From positions 55,506,987 through 55,570,986 of the forward strand of contig OU744726.1 of the NCBI GenBank assembly GCA_916613615.1: 64,000 nt of DNA, written 5' to 3'. The position numbers and the translations under genes are program-made. This DNA is from Steromphala cineraria. Lineage: Eukaryota > Mollusca > Gastropoda > Trochida > Trochidae. This document shows positions 45,992-58,875 of this stretch, one piece after another; the stretch's first letter is position 1; each line of letters opens with the position of its first letter. The notes below the pieces were generated by a model. It had not been told where the DNA came from, did not search any database, and saw nothing but the letters and a program-made list of their open reading frames with translations.

Positions 45992-48900
45992 CAGGGTTCA
46001 TACAGCCAAGGCCCCATTAAATTCAAGCACTTTTCAAGGACTTTTCAAGGACTCACAACCATTTTCAAGCCAAAAAGATGTAATAAGACAAAATAATGTC
46101 CTGAATGGGTGAATTGCAATTGGCAATTGACTTGAAACTAAAATAACCACTTTTCTAAACTCATAACATTCCAAAATTACTAAAAAAATAGAGCCATTGG
46201 CTCTGTAGCTCATCAGGCATCATATCAAGTTTGCTTTATACAGGCAAGATGAGCTAAAAATGAAACTGATGTTACCTATTGCAAGAAAACCTATAAAAAA
46301 ATTACAAAACAAATGTATTATTATTCAACACTTTCTAGATTGCCAATATCAGACAGTGAAAGAAGTCCACACTAAAATATCCAAGGAGAAATAAATTTGC
46401 CATAGACTGTCATCTAATGGAGAAAAATATATTTTTAAGATTGTGACCCCTGTGACCCTACAGTTTAGAATCCCAATTGGCCAAGGAGTCTACATGCAGT
46501 CTTTCAGCTCAATAGACCTTTAGGAGCTAAAGATGATGATGAAAATAAGTTGTTATGGTTGTGACCCCTGTGACCCTATTTGGGGTCATGGGGTCACGAA
46601 ATCTACAATTTAGAATCCCCATTGGCCAAGGAGTCTGCACATATAATTTCAGCTCTCTAAACCTTTTGGAACTTGAGAAGAAGATGAAAATAGTTTTTTA
46701 AGGTTGTGACCCCTGTGACCCTATTTGGGGTCACAGGGTCAACAAAGTTACAAATTAGAATCCCCATTGTCCAAGGAGTCTGCACATATCAATATTAACT
46801 CTCTAGACCTTTTGGAACTGGAGAAGATGATGAGAATTGGTTTTTAAGGTTGTGACCCCTGTGACCCTATTTGGGGTCATGGGGTCACGAAATCTACAAT
46901 TAAGAATCCTGATTGACCAAGGAGTCTGCACATATAATTTTCAACTCTATAGTCCTTTTAGTACTGGAGAAGAAGATGAAAATAGGTTTTTAAGGTTGTG
47001 ACCCCTGTGACCCTATTTGGGGTCACAGGTTCACCAAAGTTACAAATTAGAATCCTTATTGTACAAGGAGTCTGCACATATCACTTTCAACTCTCATGTC
47101 CTTTTAGAACTGGAGAAGAAGATGAAAATAGGTTTTTAAGGTTGTGACCCCTGTGACCCTATTTGGGGTCACAGGGTCACCAAAGTTACAAATTAGAATC
47201 TCCATTGTCCAAGGAGTCTGCACATATAATTTTTAACTCTCTAGTCCTTTTAGAACTGGAGAAGAAGATGAAAATAGGTTTTTAAGGTTGTGACCCCTGT
47301 GACCCTATTTGGGGTCACAGGGTCACCAAAGTTACAAATTAGAATCTCCATTGTCCAAGGAGTCTGCACATATAATTTTTAACTCTCTACTCCTTTTGGA
47401 ACTTGAGAAGAAGATGAAAATAGGTATTTAAGGTTGTGACCCCTGTGACCCTATTTGGGATCACAGGGTCACCAAAGTTACAAATTAGAATCCCCATTGG
47501 CCAAGGAGTCTGCACATATCATTTTTAACTCTCTAGTCCTTCTGGAACTGGAGAAGAAGATGAAAATAAGTGTTTAAAGTTGTGACCCCTGTGACCCTAT
47601 TTGGGGTCACAGGGTCACCAAAGTTACAAATTAGAATATCAATATGCTAAGGTACTTGTACACAAAATTTCAGCTCTCTAATGTGTATGGTTCATGAGGA
47701 GAAGTCGAAAGTGTCAAAAGTTTACGGACGGACGACGGACGACGGACGGACGGACGACGGGCCATGCCATAAGCCTATCTGGACTTTCAGTCCTGATGAG
47801 CTAAAAATATTAATTTAATTTTTGATATTATCATAAATTATCAAATGTTCAAGGACAAGAAACTTAATAACATCAATCACACCTAGCATATTAACGAGAT
47901 CTGCAAAATAATATAAATATTTACAAAGTTACTCATTAATTTTTATGTAAGAGGGCATGTAATTTAATGTATATGCATTGGTAATCTTACAGAACACCCT
48001 CAAACAAATTTGTTCATCTATTTAGATAAACTATAATAAGTTTGTTTGTTGTTGTCAAATATTATTTTTATGATATTCTATTCAAATTCAAGTTGTTCTG
48101 AAAGAATACTTTCATAAACTGAAATTAATGGTCATCAGGTCAAGAAGTCATGGCAACTACGATAACACCATAATAGCAGATGGTTGAATTGTCAACAATA
48201 TAATCTGACCCTTGCCTTCATCATTGTCATAGTTTTAGAAATCCCTGCTGACATTTCAGATTTTAACCCGTTTCGCGAAGTTGAATAGCATGATTTATGT
48301 GCTTCTGGTCACTTTCAACACCATGTGACAGATTTATAAATGACTCTGGCCCTATGCAGTTGAGCTTTAGGTTTTATCATGTTATAATATATGTTTTGAT
48401 GTTAGTAAATTATAATACTTTTTTACCTAGATCAAAACGTGAATTTATCACGTGGTCGGACATCGACTGAGCTGTTACTCGTAACTGACAGCAGTTATTT
48501 TCACTTTAAAAATTACAGCTGATTTGTTGACATTCGTCAAACAGAGACAATGGTGTATTTGCTTTAAAATCCCTATCAGTAACAAAACTCACCTTGAACT
48601 TCAACTGTTTTTATATCAGTGGGGTTAACTTACTGTTTTGATAAACGATCGACAATGCAATGTGGGGGAATCCCTCTTAATATAAGCTGTATTTTGATTG
48701 GCCAAAAACTAAACAGAGAGCCAATCATAACATGACATCACTCTTTTCTAATGAAGGGAAATCCAAAATAATACAAGCTTTAATCTGGTTGGCCAATCTA
48801 TTAATAGCATCCAATGACAACAACCGTTTATCACTACGATTGAATTTTGATGATTTGTACATGACCACATGATATCGTATCTGTATTTTTTTATAAAGCG

Positions 48901-49067
48901 TTATGAAGCCAGGTTTGGTTAGATATTCTCCATATTCCAGCACTTTTCAAGCACACAGTATAAAATTCAAGTACTTTTCAAGCACTTTCAGGTCTTAATG
49001 TTATTTTCAAGGGCTTTTCATCCAGCATGCTAAAATTCAAGCACTTTTCAAATCTGTGCGAACCCTG
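45992..49067 (+). mobile_element. hAT-like non-autonomous composite, copy 2 (5-bp TSD)
   Basis: 3,076 bp, flanked by GGAAA at 45987-45991 and 49068-49072. Nearly identical to copy 1 at 27660-31179 along its whole length; the 444-bp difference equals three 146-bp array units plus a 6-bp CTAGTA present only in copy 1 (near 30931). It carries the nested family-A element at 46189-47807. No coding. Confidence 0.85.
46189..47807 (+). mobile_element. HINE-like family A array element inside hAT-like copy 2
   Basis: The start, pseudo-end, spacer, array of ~9 units, ACGG microsatellite (47722-47760) and CCTGATGAGCTAAAAA end match 27857-29913 base for base over long stretches, so it travelled inside the hAT-like element. 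Confidence 0.8.
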
Positions 49068-49072
49068 GGAAA

Positions 49073-50802
49073 AGACTGATGATTGGCTCTCTGTTCAGTT
49101 ATTGGTCAATCGGAGCAAATCTTCTATTAACAGGGATTCCCTTGCATTGCATTGCATTGCATTTCATTGCCGATTAATTGTTAATCAAAAACAATAATCC
49201 AGCTAAATAAACATCAGATGTAGTTCAAGGTGTTTTTGTTACTTATCAAGGATATAAGGTTAGACACCATTATTGCTGTGTTGCCAAAACAACGAATCAG
49301 TGGTAGAGTAGAAATAACTATACTAGCTGTGAGTTACGATCCAGGACTACGATGTCAGTCAACATAAATTGAAACTAATTAGCAGGTCAAGAAGTCATGG
49401 CAAGTAAGACTTAGCAAATAGATTGTATAATGAATATGAAATATAATTAGATGTGTAACGCCATATGCAGTTAATGATTAATCAATTTATCAGGATTTGA
49501 TGATTGCAAAATAATAAAACATTAACCTATAATCAAAATATAAGATTGTTATAGTAATCTCTCAAATGAAAGGAAAAGTGAATTGGAAATCAACAGATAA
49601 CTAAAGATAGTTAATCTAATTAGATTTACAAATATGTCTAAAGATGTTCTGTAAATATTGCAACTGTAAAGTTTAAAACACAATATATAACATTCTATCT
49701 GATTGGTGCTATTAAAATTGACAAAACCAATAAATAATTTATTTCATTATCTATGTAGATCTTCATATTTGTCTTATGGCAATTTCTAGGTTTTGCAATC
49801 ACTGTATAATACATAATATCATTGACATAACACTGTAATTAGACTTAGTTATACTTAGTATTATTTTTAAGGCAAGAAGACACTCTGGTCAAGTCAGTTT
49901 TTAGAGTTTACTTGTCCAGCCGCAAGTTAAATATTTTGTCTTTTTCAACACCCATGAGTGTTTAAATGACGCTTTCACATCAAACCGAAAATTACCGAAC
50001 CGAGGGTCCTGTACCGCAATGCGCACCGAACCGAAGCTCAAGTGTACAGTTTCACCCCTGCTTTTTTTTATTGTTTTAGTTTATTGTACAACAATATATA
50101 TTGAGTTGTATAATGCGCTTGTAAAAATGTGACTCAAATCATGATTCTGTCTGCTTGAAACTGCTTTTGTTTTTGGCCTTTTGATAGCAACATAATTTTA
50201 GCTCTAATGTTTCCGAAAGTTACATCATTTTCAAGATCGAATCCTTAACTTTCTGTTGATTAAAATTTATTCATGTGCACGGGCTGTGGAAAAATTGCAA
50301 GGACTTTGCGTGCACAGTACGATTACTGCACTTTGTTTGACAATGATGTCACGGCGTACGATGTTCAACAAATGAAAATAAAAAGATAACTTGTATTATT
50401 TCATGAACAATCGGTCGCATGTAAGAAGTAAACACATCAAGGTGACCACTGACATCCGCTTTCTTGATAAATAACAATTGAATAACTTTGTAGATAACGG
50501 CAATTTAACTACAATCGATAGGGTATGCTAATTTTCCTCAGCTGAACATTTGCATGAAAAACATCTCTGCCGTATATAATTACCGGTAGGTTAAATTCAT
50601 TTTTATTGTTGTCATTTATGATCCCAAATTACATTGATTGAATGGTAAACAACTCGGCTTTCTTCACTTAAACTTTCATGATTTTCCGAACATAGATAAC
50701 GCCTCAGCGACATTTTTTGTACAATGTTGACCAAAATCTCGAGTGAACTCCAAAAGTTAGCGGCACTGCGTGAGTGCATAGCGATAAGGCCGGGCACTAA
50801 GA
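49073..50802. other. Intron DNA, mostly unassigned
   Basis: A (TTGCA)n-like run is at 49142-49165 and a piece with ACCGAACCGA repeats lies at 49985-50060, probably the end of a hAT-type MITE. No coding region or clear element otherwise. Confidence 0.4.
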
Positions 50803-52400
50803 GGGTTAATATAAGCTGTATTCTGATTGGCCAAAAACTAAACAGAGAGCCAATCATAACATGACATCAGTCTTTTCTAATGAAGGGAAACTCAAATAAT
50901 ACAAGCTTTAATCTGGTTGGCCTATCTATTACTAGCATTCAATCACAAAATTTTATCACTAGGCCACACAAAATTAATTACTTGATTTACGGATTTCTGG
51001 AGGTCAAAATGGCTAAAGGCAGGAGGGAAAAGAAAAAAAAAAAAAAAAAGCTTTTTGGTGTAGTGTCGACAAAGATTTGCCTGAAAACTGATTAACACGA
51101 GACCGGCGAAAACACCGATATATATCTTAAATTTTTATTAATGTTTTGTTTTTCATTACACAGATTTTGTTTTATTGTATCATGCATGCAGAAGTACTAT
51201 CTGTGTAAAAGGATTTTTTATCAATAGATATATTTTGTCTAAAAAAAACTTAATAGTGGGACATTTAAAATTATAAGTCTATCATTTAAAATAATATAAC
51301 TCATTCTGAAAATCTTATTAAAAGTGTATCATATAATCGTAGAATTATCCGTAGTTTGTGAACTTGCTGTCTAAAAGCGTAAGTTTAAATCGTTTTTCAA
51401 AAGGATGCAAGAAAACAAAACCACGAAGTGCCAAAGTCAAATGGCCATGTTCAGAATAACATGCGGTCGTAACATTTTCATGACAACACATTACCGATAA
51501 GATATTAAATGTCTAAATAAAACAAGTTTTTGGATGAAATTTTCTGATGATTTATTTTACAACAAAGATGCAATGAATTCATTTTTCTAATTTACATATT
51601 ACTTGAAGAAAAAACGATCAAAAATGTTATACTTAGCTCGAAATAATATTTATAATGCCTATATGTCGTCAAGAAAATACGATTGTAATTTCAAACGGTG
51701 TTTCCTTATGTAACTGCTGTTAGATAAAGTTGACAAATTCATTGCATATTCTTTGATCTTTTGCGATATAATTGATATTTTGAATTATGGTAGCCGTTCT
51801 TTGGTTCTATTTAAGTCCATCGTATTTGAATATTTATATTTCGTTACGCATATAGTTTTGTTTAATCAAAATTTACCTTCGTAATTTGGAATGAAAACAA
51901 ACCAGTAACTTATTTCTGAAACACCGGTTTGGGGAAAACAACGTGCTTTCGAGATTGTATCTTTGACGACGATGTGTTTAAACTTTAAACTTTGATAAAT
52001 TACGAAGAAGGGCAGGACATTTGTAACATTAAACAATGATAATGGGTGACACACTTTCTCGAGCGAGTACTTTTGGCAGTCTCCCTTTTACTGTTCGTAT
52101 TTTCGTAATATTTTAGATTTTTTTTCCAGCGGCAATGCAACATTTTTTATTGAGCGGGGTTCAAATAAACATTTTTTATTTTTGGAATTTGCCAAAATCG
52201 TAGTCGGCGATCCGTAAATCAACTAATTAATTTGATCTCGCCCTATGATTGAATTTTGATGATTTGAACATGAACACATGATATCGTATCTGAATTTTTT
52301 TAAAGCTTCATGAAGCCAGTTTTGGATAGATATTTTCCATATTCCAGCAGCTTTCAAGCACACACTATACAATTCAAGTACTTTTTAAGCACTTTCAGGG
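50803..52400 (+). mobile_element. hAT-like relic (right part), interrupted by a MITE
   Basis: 50803-50961 and 52243-52400 align to consecutive parts of the hAT-like composites (30785-30950 and 30950-31100), with diverged sequence such as AAGTACTTTTTAAGCACTTTC. The interruption is the 1.28-kb element at 50962-52242. Confidence 0.7.
50962..52242. mobile_element. TIR element (Harbinger-like MITE) in the hAT-like relic
   Basis: TSD CTA (50959-50961 and 52243-52245; a TA duplication cannot be excluded). TIRs begin GGC(C/G)A(C/G)A and share AAATTAATTA(C/G)TTGATTTACGGAT. The interior is AT-rich with a poly-A run at 51030-51048 and no credible ORF. Confidence 0.75.
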
Positions 52401-53284
52401 AACTAGATTAGCGTTTGCGGAATACCGCAAAAGCAGAGCAACTCCGAAACTGGGGGTTTCGCCTTCCCCTGTTCCGCCTTTTTCAGGCCTTAACAAATTG
52501 GGCATTTGTTTGTGACCTTGACCTTTGACATTCAAGGTCACACAATCAATGAACACTTTTCATTAGTATATAACAATCATCTATTGATTAGAAGTGTCAT
52601 AGTTAAAATAAAGCATTTTTGCTAAACCATGCTGAAGTCATGACCTTGTTGTGACCTTGACCTTTGACAGATTGTAGCGAAAACCTTTTCAAATTGTTTC
52701 CTCTTCCAAGGATGATATATACCAAACAAGAGCTTCATAGCACAAAAACATTTCAAGTTATCACGTTTACAAGGAATTTTTTTTTGATTTTATAGCTTGT
52801 GACCTTGACCTTTGACCTTGAATTTGTGGCCAAATTAACAAGCGAACGCTTTGAAAATTCATTAGAGTGTGATGCCCCGCCAAAGCCGAGTCTGTCGCCA
52901 TTTGCGTATCTAACATAATGTCTGGAGACATACTTCCTTCAAACCAAAACAATTTATGTGTTAAGTTCTGATTTATAAAAGAAGGACAGAAGCAAGTACG
53001 ATTATATCTAAGAAATACTCTGTACTACTTTTTTGTTGTCGGAATCGCTTTGATGGATGTGACTGTATCAATATGCTGAATGTTATATGCAAAACAGTGT
53101 GATCCCAAATATAACATTGTTTCATTTTCAATACGAATCGAAACCTTATATATCTTGAATAGATCAACCATTGGTAAATAATGTTAATTATTTTATTATT
53201 GATATGTGTTGTTAAAATAGGGAGACTGATCATAACGTACTATAGAATATCCACTGTGGCGATATCTTTTAATAAGAGAAAAAA
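52401..53284. other. Intron DNA with dispersed-repeat fragment
   Basis: 52407-52510 has a TGCGGaataCCGCA hairpin and GCAGAGCAACTCCG text related to 41840-41900 and 61730-61770; 52500-52830 is rich in GTGACCTTGACCTTTGAC repeats. The remainder is unassigned. Confidence 0.45.
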
Positions 53285-54127
53285 TAGAGCCATTGGCTCT
53301 GTAGCTCATCAGGCATCATATCAAGTTTGCTTTATACAGGCCAGATGAGCTAAAAATGAAACTGATGTTACCTATTGCAAGAAAACCTATAAACAAATTA
53401 CAAAACAAATGTAACGATTTCGGAATAAATTTCGTTACCCAAATGATTTATTATTATTCAACACTTTCTAGATCGCCAATATCAGACAGTGAAAGAAGTC
53501 CACACTAAGATATCCAAGGAGAAATAAATTTGCCATAGACTGTCATCTAATGGAGAAAAATAGGTTTTTAAGATTGTGACCCCTGTGACCCTATTTGGGG
53601 TCATAGGGTCACGAAACCTACAGTTTAGAAACCCAATTGGCCAAGGAGTCTACATGCAGTCTTTCAGCTCAATAGACCTTTAGGAGCTAAAGATGATGAT
53701 AAAAATAAGTTTTTAAGGTTGTGACCCCTGTGACCCTATTTGGGGTCATGGGGTCACGAAATCTACAATTAAGAATCCCCATTGGCCAAGGAGTTTGCAC
53801 ATATAATTTCAGCTCTCTAGACCTTTTGGAACTTGAGAAGAAGATGAAAATAGTTTTTTAAGGTTGTGACCCCTGTGACCCTATTTGGGGTCACAGGGTC
53901 ACGAAATCTACAATTAAGGGTCACGAAATCTACAATTAAGAATCCCCATTGGCCAAGGAGTCTGCACATGTCATTTTTAACTCTCTAGTCCTTTTAGAAC
54001 TGGAGAAGAAGATGAAAATAGGTTTTTAAGGTTGTGACCCCTGTGACCCTATTTGGGGCCCCACCGAGTCACCAAAGTTACAAATTAGAATCCCCATTGG
54101 CCAAGGAGTCTGCACATATCATTTTTA
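53285..54127 (+). mobile_element. HINE-like family A element, 3'-truncated
   Basis: Starts like 42759 but stops inside a unit at about 54127, without microsatellite or 3' end. A ~35-bp insertion (53413-53448) relative to other copies and a short local duplication (GGGTCACGAAATCTACAATTA twice, 53898-53938, split here by position only) are present. Confidence 0.7.
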
Positions 54128-56049
54128 AACAACATGCAGAAATGGATACAGAAAGATATCTTGAGATAACATCGATATTTTGTATATTCAAAAACATGCG
54201 CAAAATAGTCATTTAATGACTTTGAAAACAAACATCATATTTTCAGTCTGTAAAACTTCTCTCAGCCAATCATAACATGCCACATCACATCGCCCTTTCT
54301 CGCCAAACTGGTCAGGCTATTGCTATTGTTTACAGTATTGAGTCAAGCGGTCACTTACTTACTTGGCGTATAATTACTATACAAACAAAGAAAACAACTT
54401 TCGAGTATGACGGTTAGTTAGTGAGACATATAATGAAGACATTTACTAATTTTGGTTGAATCTTTTTTAGCTTAATCACGGCTTCTACAGAGGGATCTAA
54501 AGTCAATTCATCAATTAGACTACATGGTATGTCTTGGCCCTGTCATAGAACTATGTTTCGCATATCTATTTTTAAAAAAGAAACGGGGTATATGTTTATA
54601 TTTATGCCGCTCCCTAACAAAATAGTGACGTAATGTAAACATGGACAGATCAGTACACATATCATATACAGTGACAGTATTGAAACAACGATTTTCGAAA
54701 ACATACAACAAAGCAATTAAATGCTAAGGTTATATCTTCATTAATGGTATAAACATAAGGATATTTCATCAAGGCAAAATCTTAATATTCAATTGTGTTT
54801 TGAAAATCTCTTAGATATTACGGTATAGTTATGTTTTGAATTTAGTAGTTCTAAGTTTACATTTTGTGATGAGTGGCCAGATAAAATTGAAGACAAATTA
54901 AACAAGTTAGTGAAATGTTTTAAGGAACTTATGAATAATCCTGAAGTAATTTTATATAATCTGAATGAGGTTTTGCTATATACACACTACGAAATATTCG
55001 GAAAGAGAGTGTCATTGAGGCATCATGTCATGAAATTGTATTAAGTTCGCAATACAATTTGATACACCTTTTGACACCATGTTTCATCATGTCTTGAGCG
55101 TTACTCAATCAAATAAAGAAACAATGTTAGTTTACAAAGAGACAACTCATCAGCGTAAAATAAATACCATTCTATATCTTTGTTTGAGATAATGTTATTT
55201 TAAATTTTAAATATTTGTAAACTTCTAATGCAAACAACTGCCTGAAATAACAAATATGTATACATACAAGTTTGAATGCACAAAGTTTAGTTTACATATC
55301 ATGTGACCAAAGCCTACCTTAATGAAGTCACTGTAAACGCAAATACTCCATTGCATGTGTCTGTACTGAATGTGTTCATCTCAAGACAGATGCAATGCAT
55401 ATGATAAATTCTAAATGTTTAATTTTTGATTGGATCTAGTTTGTCTTATTGTTGACCAATGGATGACTAGTGCTTTGACAACTGGGCGTGTCTTAGATGG
55501 GCAGACATGCTTGATCTCTCAAACAACATCCCCTAATTCTTGTAACAACATTGTCAAAGAGTGTGAAATATCCCAAGCGTGACTCCCTAGGCCTGTAATT
55601 ACACAATCAGTTACGATGTGACATAAATGTTTAATTACTACTCTGTTTTATTGCCGGACAGATGAAGCTTCTAAATCGTGCTTAAACATGTTTATTCTGT
55701 TTATTTACCACCATTGTCTGTTATATTTACATTGATTAGGCCCATTTCCGTTCTGTATTGGATGTAATAATACACAGTCTCACTCTGTAAAACTTCTCTC
55801 AGCCAATCATAACCTGCCACATCACATCCCCCTTTCTCGCATGCGCAGTAAAGGCAATATCGTTCATCCGGTAGAATCCCTTTTAAGACTGTCAAATTGA
55901 GAAGCCTAAAATTTGCGCACTTTGAAGGGCGATATCTTTGTTATTAGAGGACCGATGAAAAAGTTTTTTGGTGTTTTTTGAAGTTGACAATGTTTTCTGT
56001 ACATATTTACCAATTAACATGGGAAAAATAATGAGGTTTCTTGTTGTTT
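54128..56049. other. Intron DNA, no gene recognised
   Basis: AT-rich. A repeated phrase (CTCAGCCAATCATAAC with CACATCACAT) occurs at 54262-54300 and 55797-55830, indicating a scattered old repeat. No coding or structured element was identified. Confidence 0.4.
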
Positions 56050-57823
56050 AACTCTCTAGTCCTTCTGGTACTGGAGAAGAAGATGAAAATAGTTTTTTAG
56101 GGCGTGGCATATGTGGCCCTTATTTGGGGTCACAGGGCCACCAAAGCTACAATTTATGATCCTCAATAGACAAGGAGATGTACACAAACTTTTAACTTTC
56201 AAGGCCTCATGGTTCTGGAGAAGAAGATGAATATAGGTTTTTAGGGCGTGGCATATGTGGGGTCACAGGGCAAGGAAAGCTACAATTCATAATCTTCCCT
56301 AGTCAAGGAGTCTGTACAACAAGTTTCAGCTTTCTAGGCCTCATGGTTCTGGAGAAGAAGATGAAACTTGGTTTTTAGGGCGTGGCCCCTGTGGCCCTTT
56401 TTAGGCGTCACAGGGCGCCCAAAGCTACAAGTTATAATCCTCACTAGCCAAGGAGTCTGTACACAAAGTTTTAGCTCTCAAGGCCTCATGGTTCTGGAGA
56501 AGAAGATGAAAATAGGTTTTTAGGGTGTGGCATATGTGGCCCTTATTAGGGGTCACAGGGCCACCAAGGCTACAATTTATAATCCTCACAAGTCAAGGAT
56601 TCTGTACACAAAGTTTGAGCTTTCTGGGCCTTGTGTTCCTTAAAAAGAAGATGAAAATAGGTTTTAAGGGCCTGGCCCCTGTTGCCCTTATTAGGGGTCA
56701 CAGGGCCATAAAAGCTACACTTTATAATCCTCACTAGCCAAGGAGTCTGTACACAAAGTTTCAGCTTTCTAGGCCTCATGGTTCTGGAGAAGAAGATGAA
56801 AATAGGTTTTTAGGGTGTGGCCCCTGTGGCCCTTATTAGGGGTCACAGGGCCACCAAAGCTACAATTATTTATAATCCTCAATAGCCAAGGAGTCTCTAC
56901 ACAAACTTTTAGCTTTCAAGGCCTCATGGTTCTGGAGAAGAAGATGAAAATAGGTTTTTAGGGCGTGGCATATGTGGCCCTTATTAGGGGTCACAGGGCA
57001 AGCAAAGCTACAATTTATAATCCTCAATAGCCAAGGAGTCTGTACACAAAGTTTGAGCTTTCTGGGCCTTGTGTTCCTTAAAAAGAAGATGAAAATAGGT
57101 TTTAAGGGCCTGGCCCCTGTTGCCCTTATTAGGGGTCACAGGGCCATAAAAGCTACACTTTATAATCCTCACTAGCCAAGGAGTCTGTACACAAAGTTTC
57201 AGGCCTTTTGGTTCTGGAGAAGAAGTCGAAATTCCACAAAGTTTACGGACGTCCTAGGGGTACACTATTGACCATGTGGGACTATTGCGATAGCGATTGT
57301 CTATTGCAACCTACTATTGCGATAACGATAGACTATTGTGAGCCACTATTGTGATAACTATTGCGATAGTGTTGGATCTTAAGAAAATCCAAAATTAGCT
57401 AGAATATTCATAATCTTTATTATATTCATGTAATTGCTAAAAGTAATATGCGGCAAAATCTGTGATAAAATCATGAATTAAACAGCTTTTGTCATTTTTC
57501 ACTCTAGCAAATGACTTCCTCACTCTAATATCACATCCGTCCTCATTCGAGAATGAATAATTTCAACTAACCGGCAGAAAAATGAGTAAATATTTCCAAA
57601 TATAGCGGAACATTACACTTTCGATACTATCGATAGTTAACCTTACTATTGCGATAGCGATAGTCTTTTTGTGTTTCCTATCGATAGTGTACTATTGCCA
57701 AGCTAACTATCGCGATATATCGATAGTTTGATGTATTGTTACACCCCTAGAATGGACGGATGGACACCGGATACCATGCCTTGCCATAAGCCCATCGGCC
57801 TTACAGGCCAGATGAGCTAAAAA
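56050..57823 (+). mobile_element. HINE-like family B element with inserted MITE
   Basis: About eight 146-bp family-B units (GTGGCCCTTATTAGGGGTCAC hairpins; GTTCTGGAGAAGAAGATG blocks) lead into TTTACGGACG, then the inserted element at 57254-57750, then GGACGGATGGACACCGG and CAGATGAGCTAAAAA at 57809-57823. A two-unit block is repeated (56570-56720 and 57010-57160 share TTGTGTTCCTTAAAAAGAAG). The 5' hairpin end is missing. Confidence 0.75.
57254..57750. mobile_element. hAT-type MITE with GCGATAG repeats
   Basis: Ends CTAGGGGTACAC and TTACACCCCTAG form a TIR of the TAGGGGTGTAAC type common to hAT MITEs. The inner flanks hold repeated CTATTGCGATAGCGATAG / CTATCGCGATATATCGATAG palindromic phrases on both sides (57285-57375, 57630-57730). 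No exact TSD was found. Confidence 0.65.
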
Positions 57824-58188
57824 TATCCCATTATAACATTTTTCTAAATACGATTTAAAATCGTGTGAAATTCGTACCGATTATACATTTTTACACTTTT
57901 TTCATTTAGTTCATATTCATGTAATTATTCTTTTAAAATAAACGAGTCTTGACATGATGAGTTGTATTACAATGTTACATATCTGTTTCATAATCAAACT
58001 GGTTGACAAATATTACTGAAAAATATTACAATCACGATATCAGTCACCAAAGTATTTAATTAATATGTTTTAAATATGATCATTTGGTTATTATATGAAG
58101 GATTAAAATCCTTTGGTTTCGTATTTTAAAAAAAATGTGTTTGTTCAATATTAACATATAAAATTTAAATGTTATGACAAGAATTAAG

Positions 58189-58685
58189 TAAGGCTGTGCA
58201 ATATTATTGTTGTATCAGTATATTGGGATATGGGAACACAACAATACGTATCCCAATACGATTTCAAATAACCAATATATTGATAAGTTAAGATGCACTT
58301 TCAGTATCCATTAGAAGTCAAAATTAGACCTCAAACTATCATTAGGGGTACCAAAATATAAAAAGATAATCAGATAAATGTTCCCATTTTAAAAACAAAT
58401 CAAACCAAGCAAGCATGGAGCAGGACTTGTCATCAACATCAAGCAGAGCCAGTAGTGCTTATCAATTAGATGTAATTAATAATAATTAATCTTTATATAA
58501 TCGACAAAGAAAATATAATTCAGGTATAAATTATGATAAATGACGAGTCTTATGATCTTTTTTTCTGGTTTTCAAGTTAAATGTGTTTACTTTTGCTTTA
58601 AGAAATATTGCAATACATATCCAAATACAGTGCTAATCTATTGCAATATATCGCAATACAAAATTCAGGGCAATACACAGCCCTA
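58189..58685. mobile_element. Probable hAT-type MITE
   Basis: The left end TAAGGCTGTGCAATA and right end TATTGC... complement GGCAATACACAGCCCTA define a TIR of TA(A/G)GGCTGTG. Subterminal CAATAC/ATATTG motifs are repeated on both sides. AT-rich, non-coding. The flanks (GAATTAAG and ATAATTTAAG) are only partly alike. Confidence 0.5.
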
Positions 58686-58875
58686 ATAATTTAAGATAGT
58701 GAAAACGTGTGCAGCACTATGTGATATAGGACCCCAACTAGTGATTATAACCATCCATCATAGATAACTTGTCAAGAATAAGGATAGGGAATTTATCCTT
58801 TTTGTTTGAAGAAGATTCTTTATAATGAGAAATAAAAGCATAAAATTGTTTACCTAATAAGTTGTGAACAGTTAA

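Noticed and set aside
55701..55895. 64-residue cysteine-containing ORF (minus)
   Set aside because: It overlaps a repeated non-coding phrase shared with 54262-54300 and has no family features.
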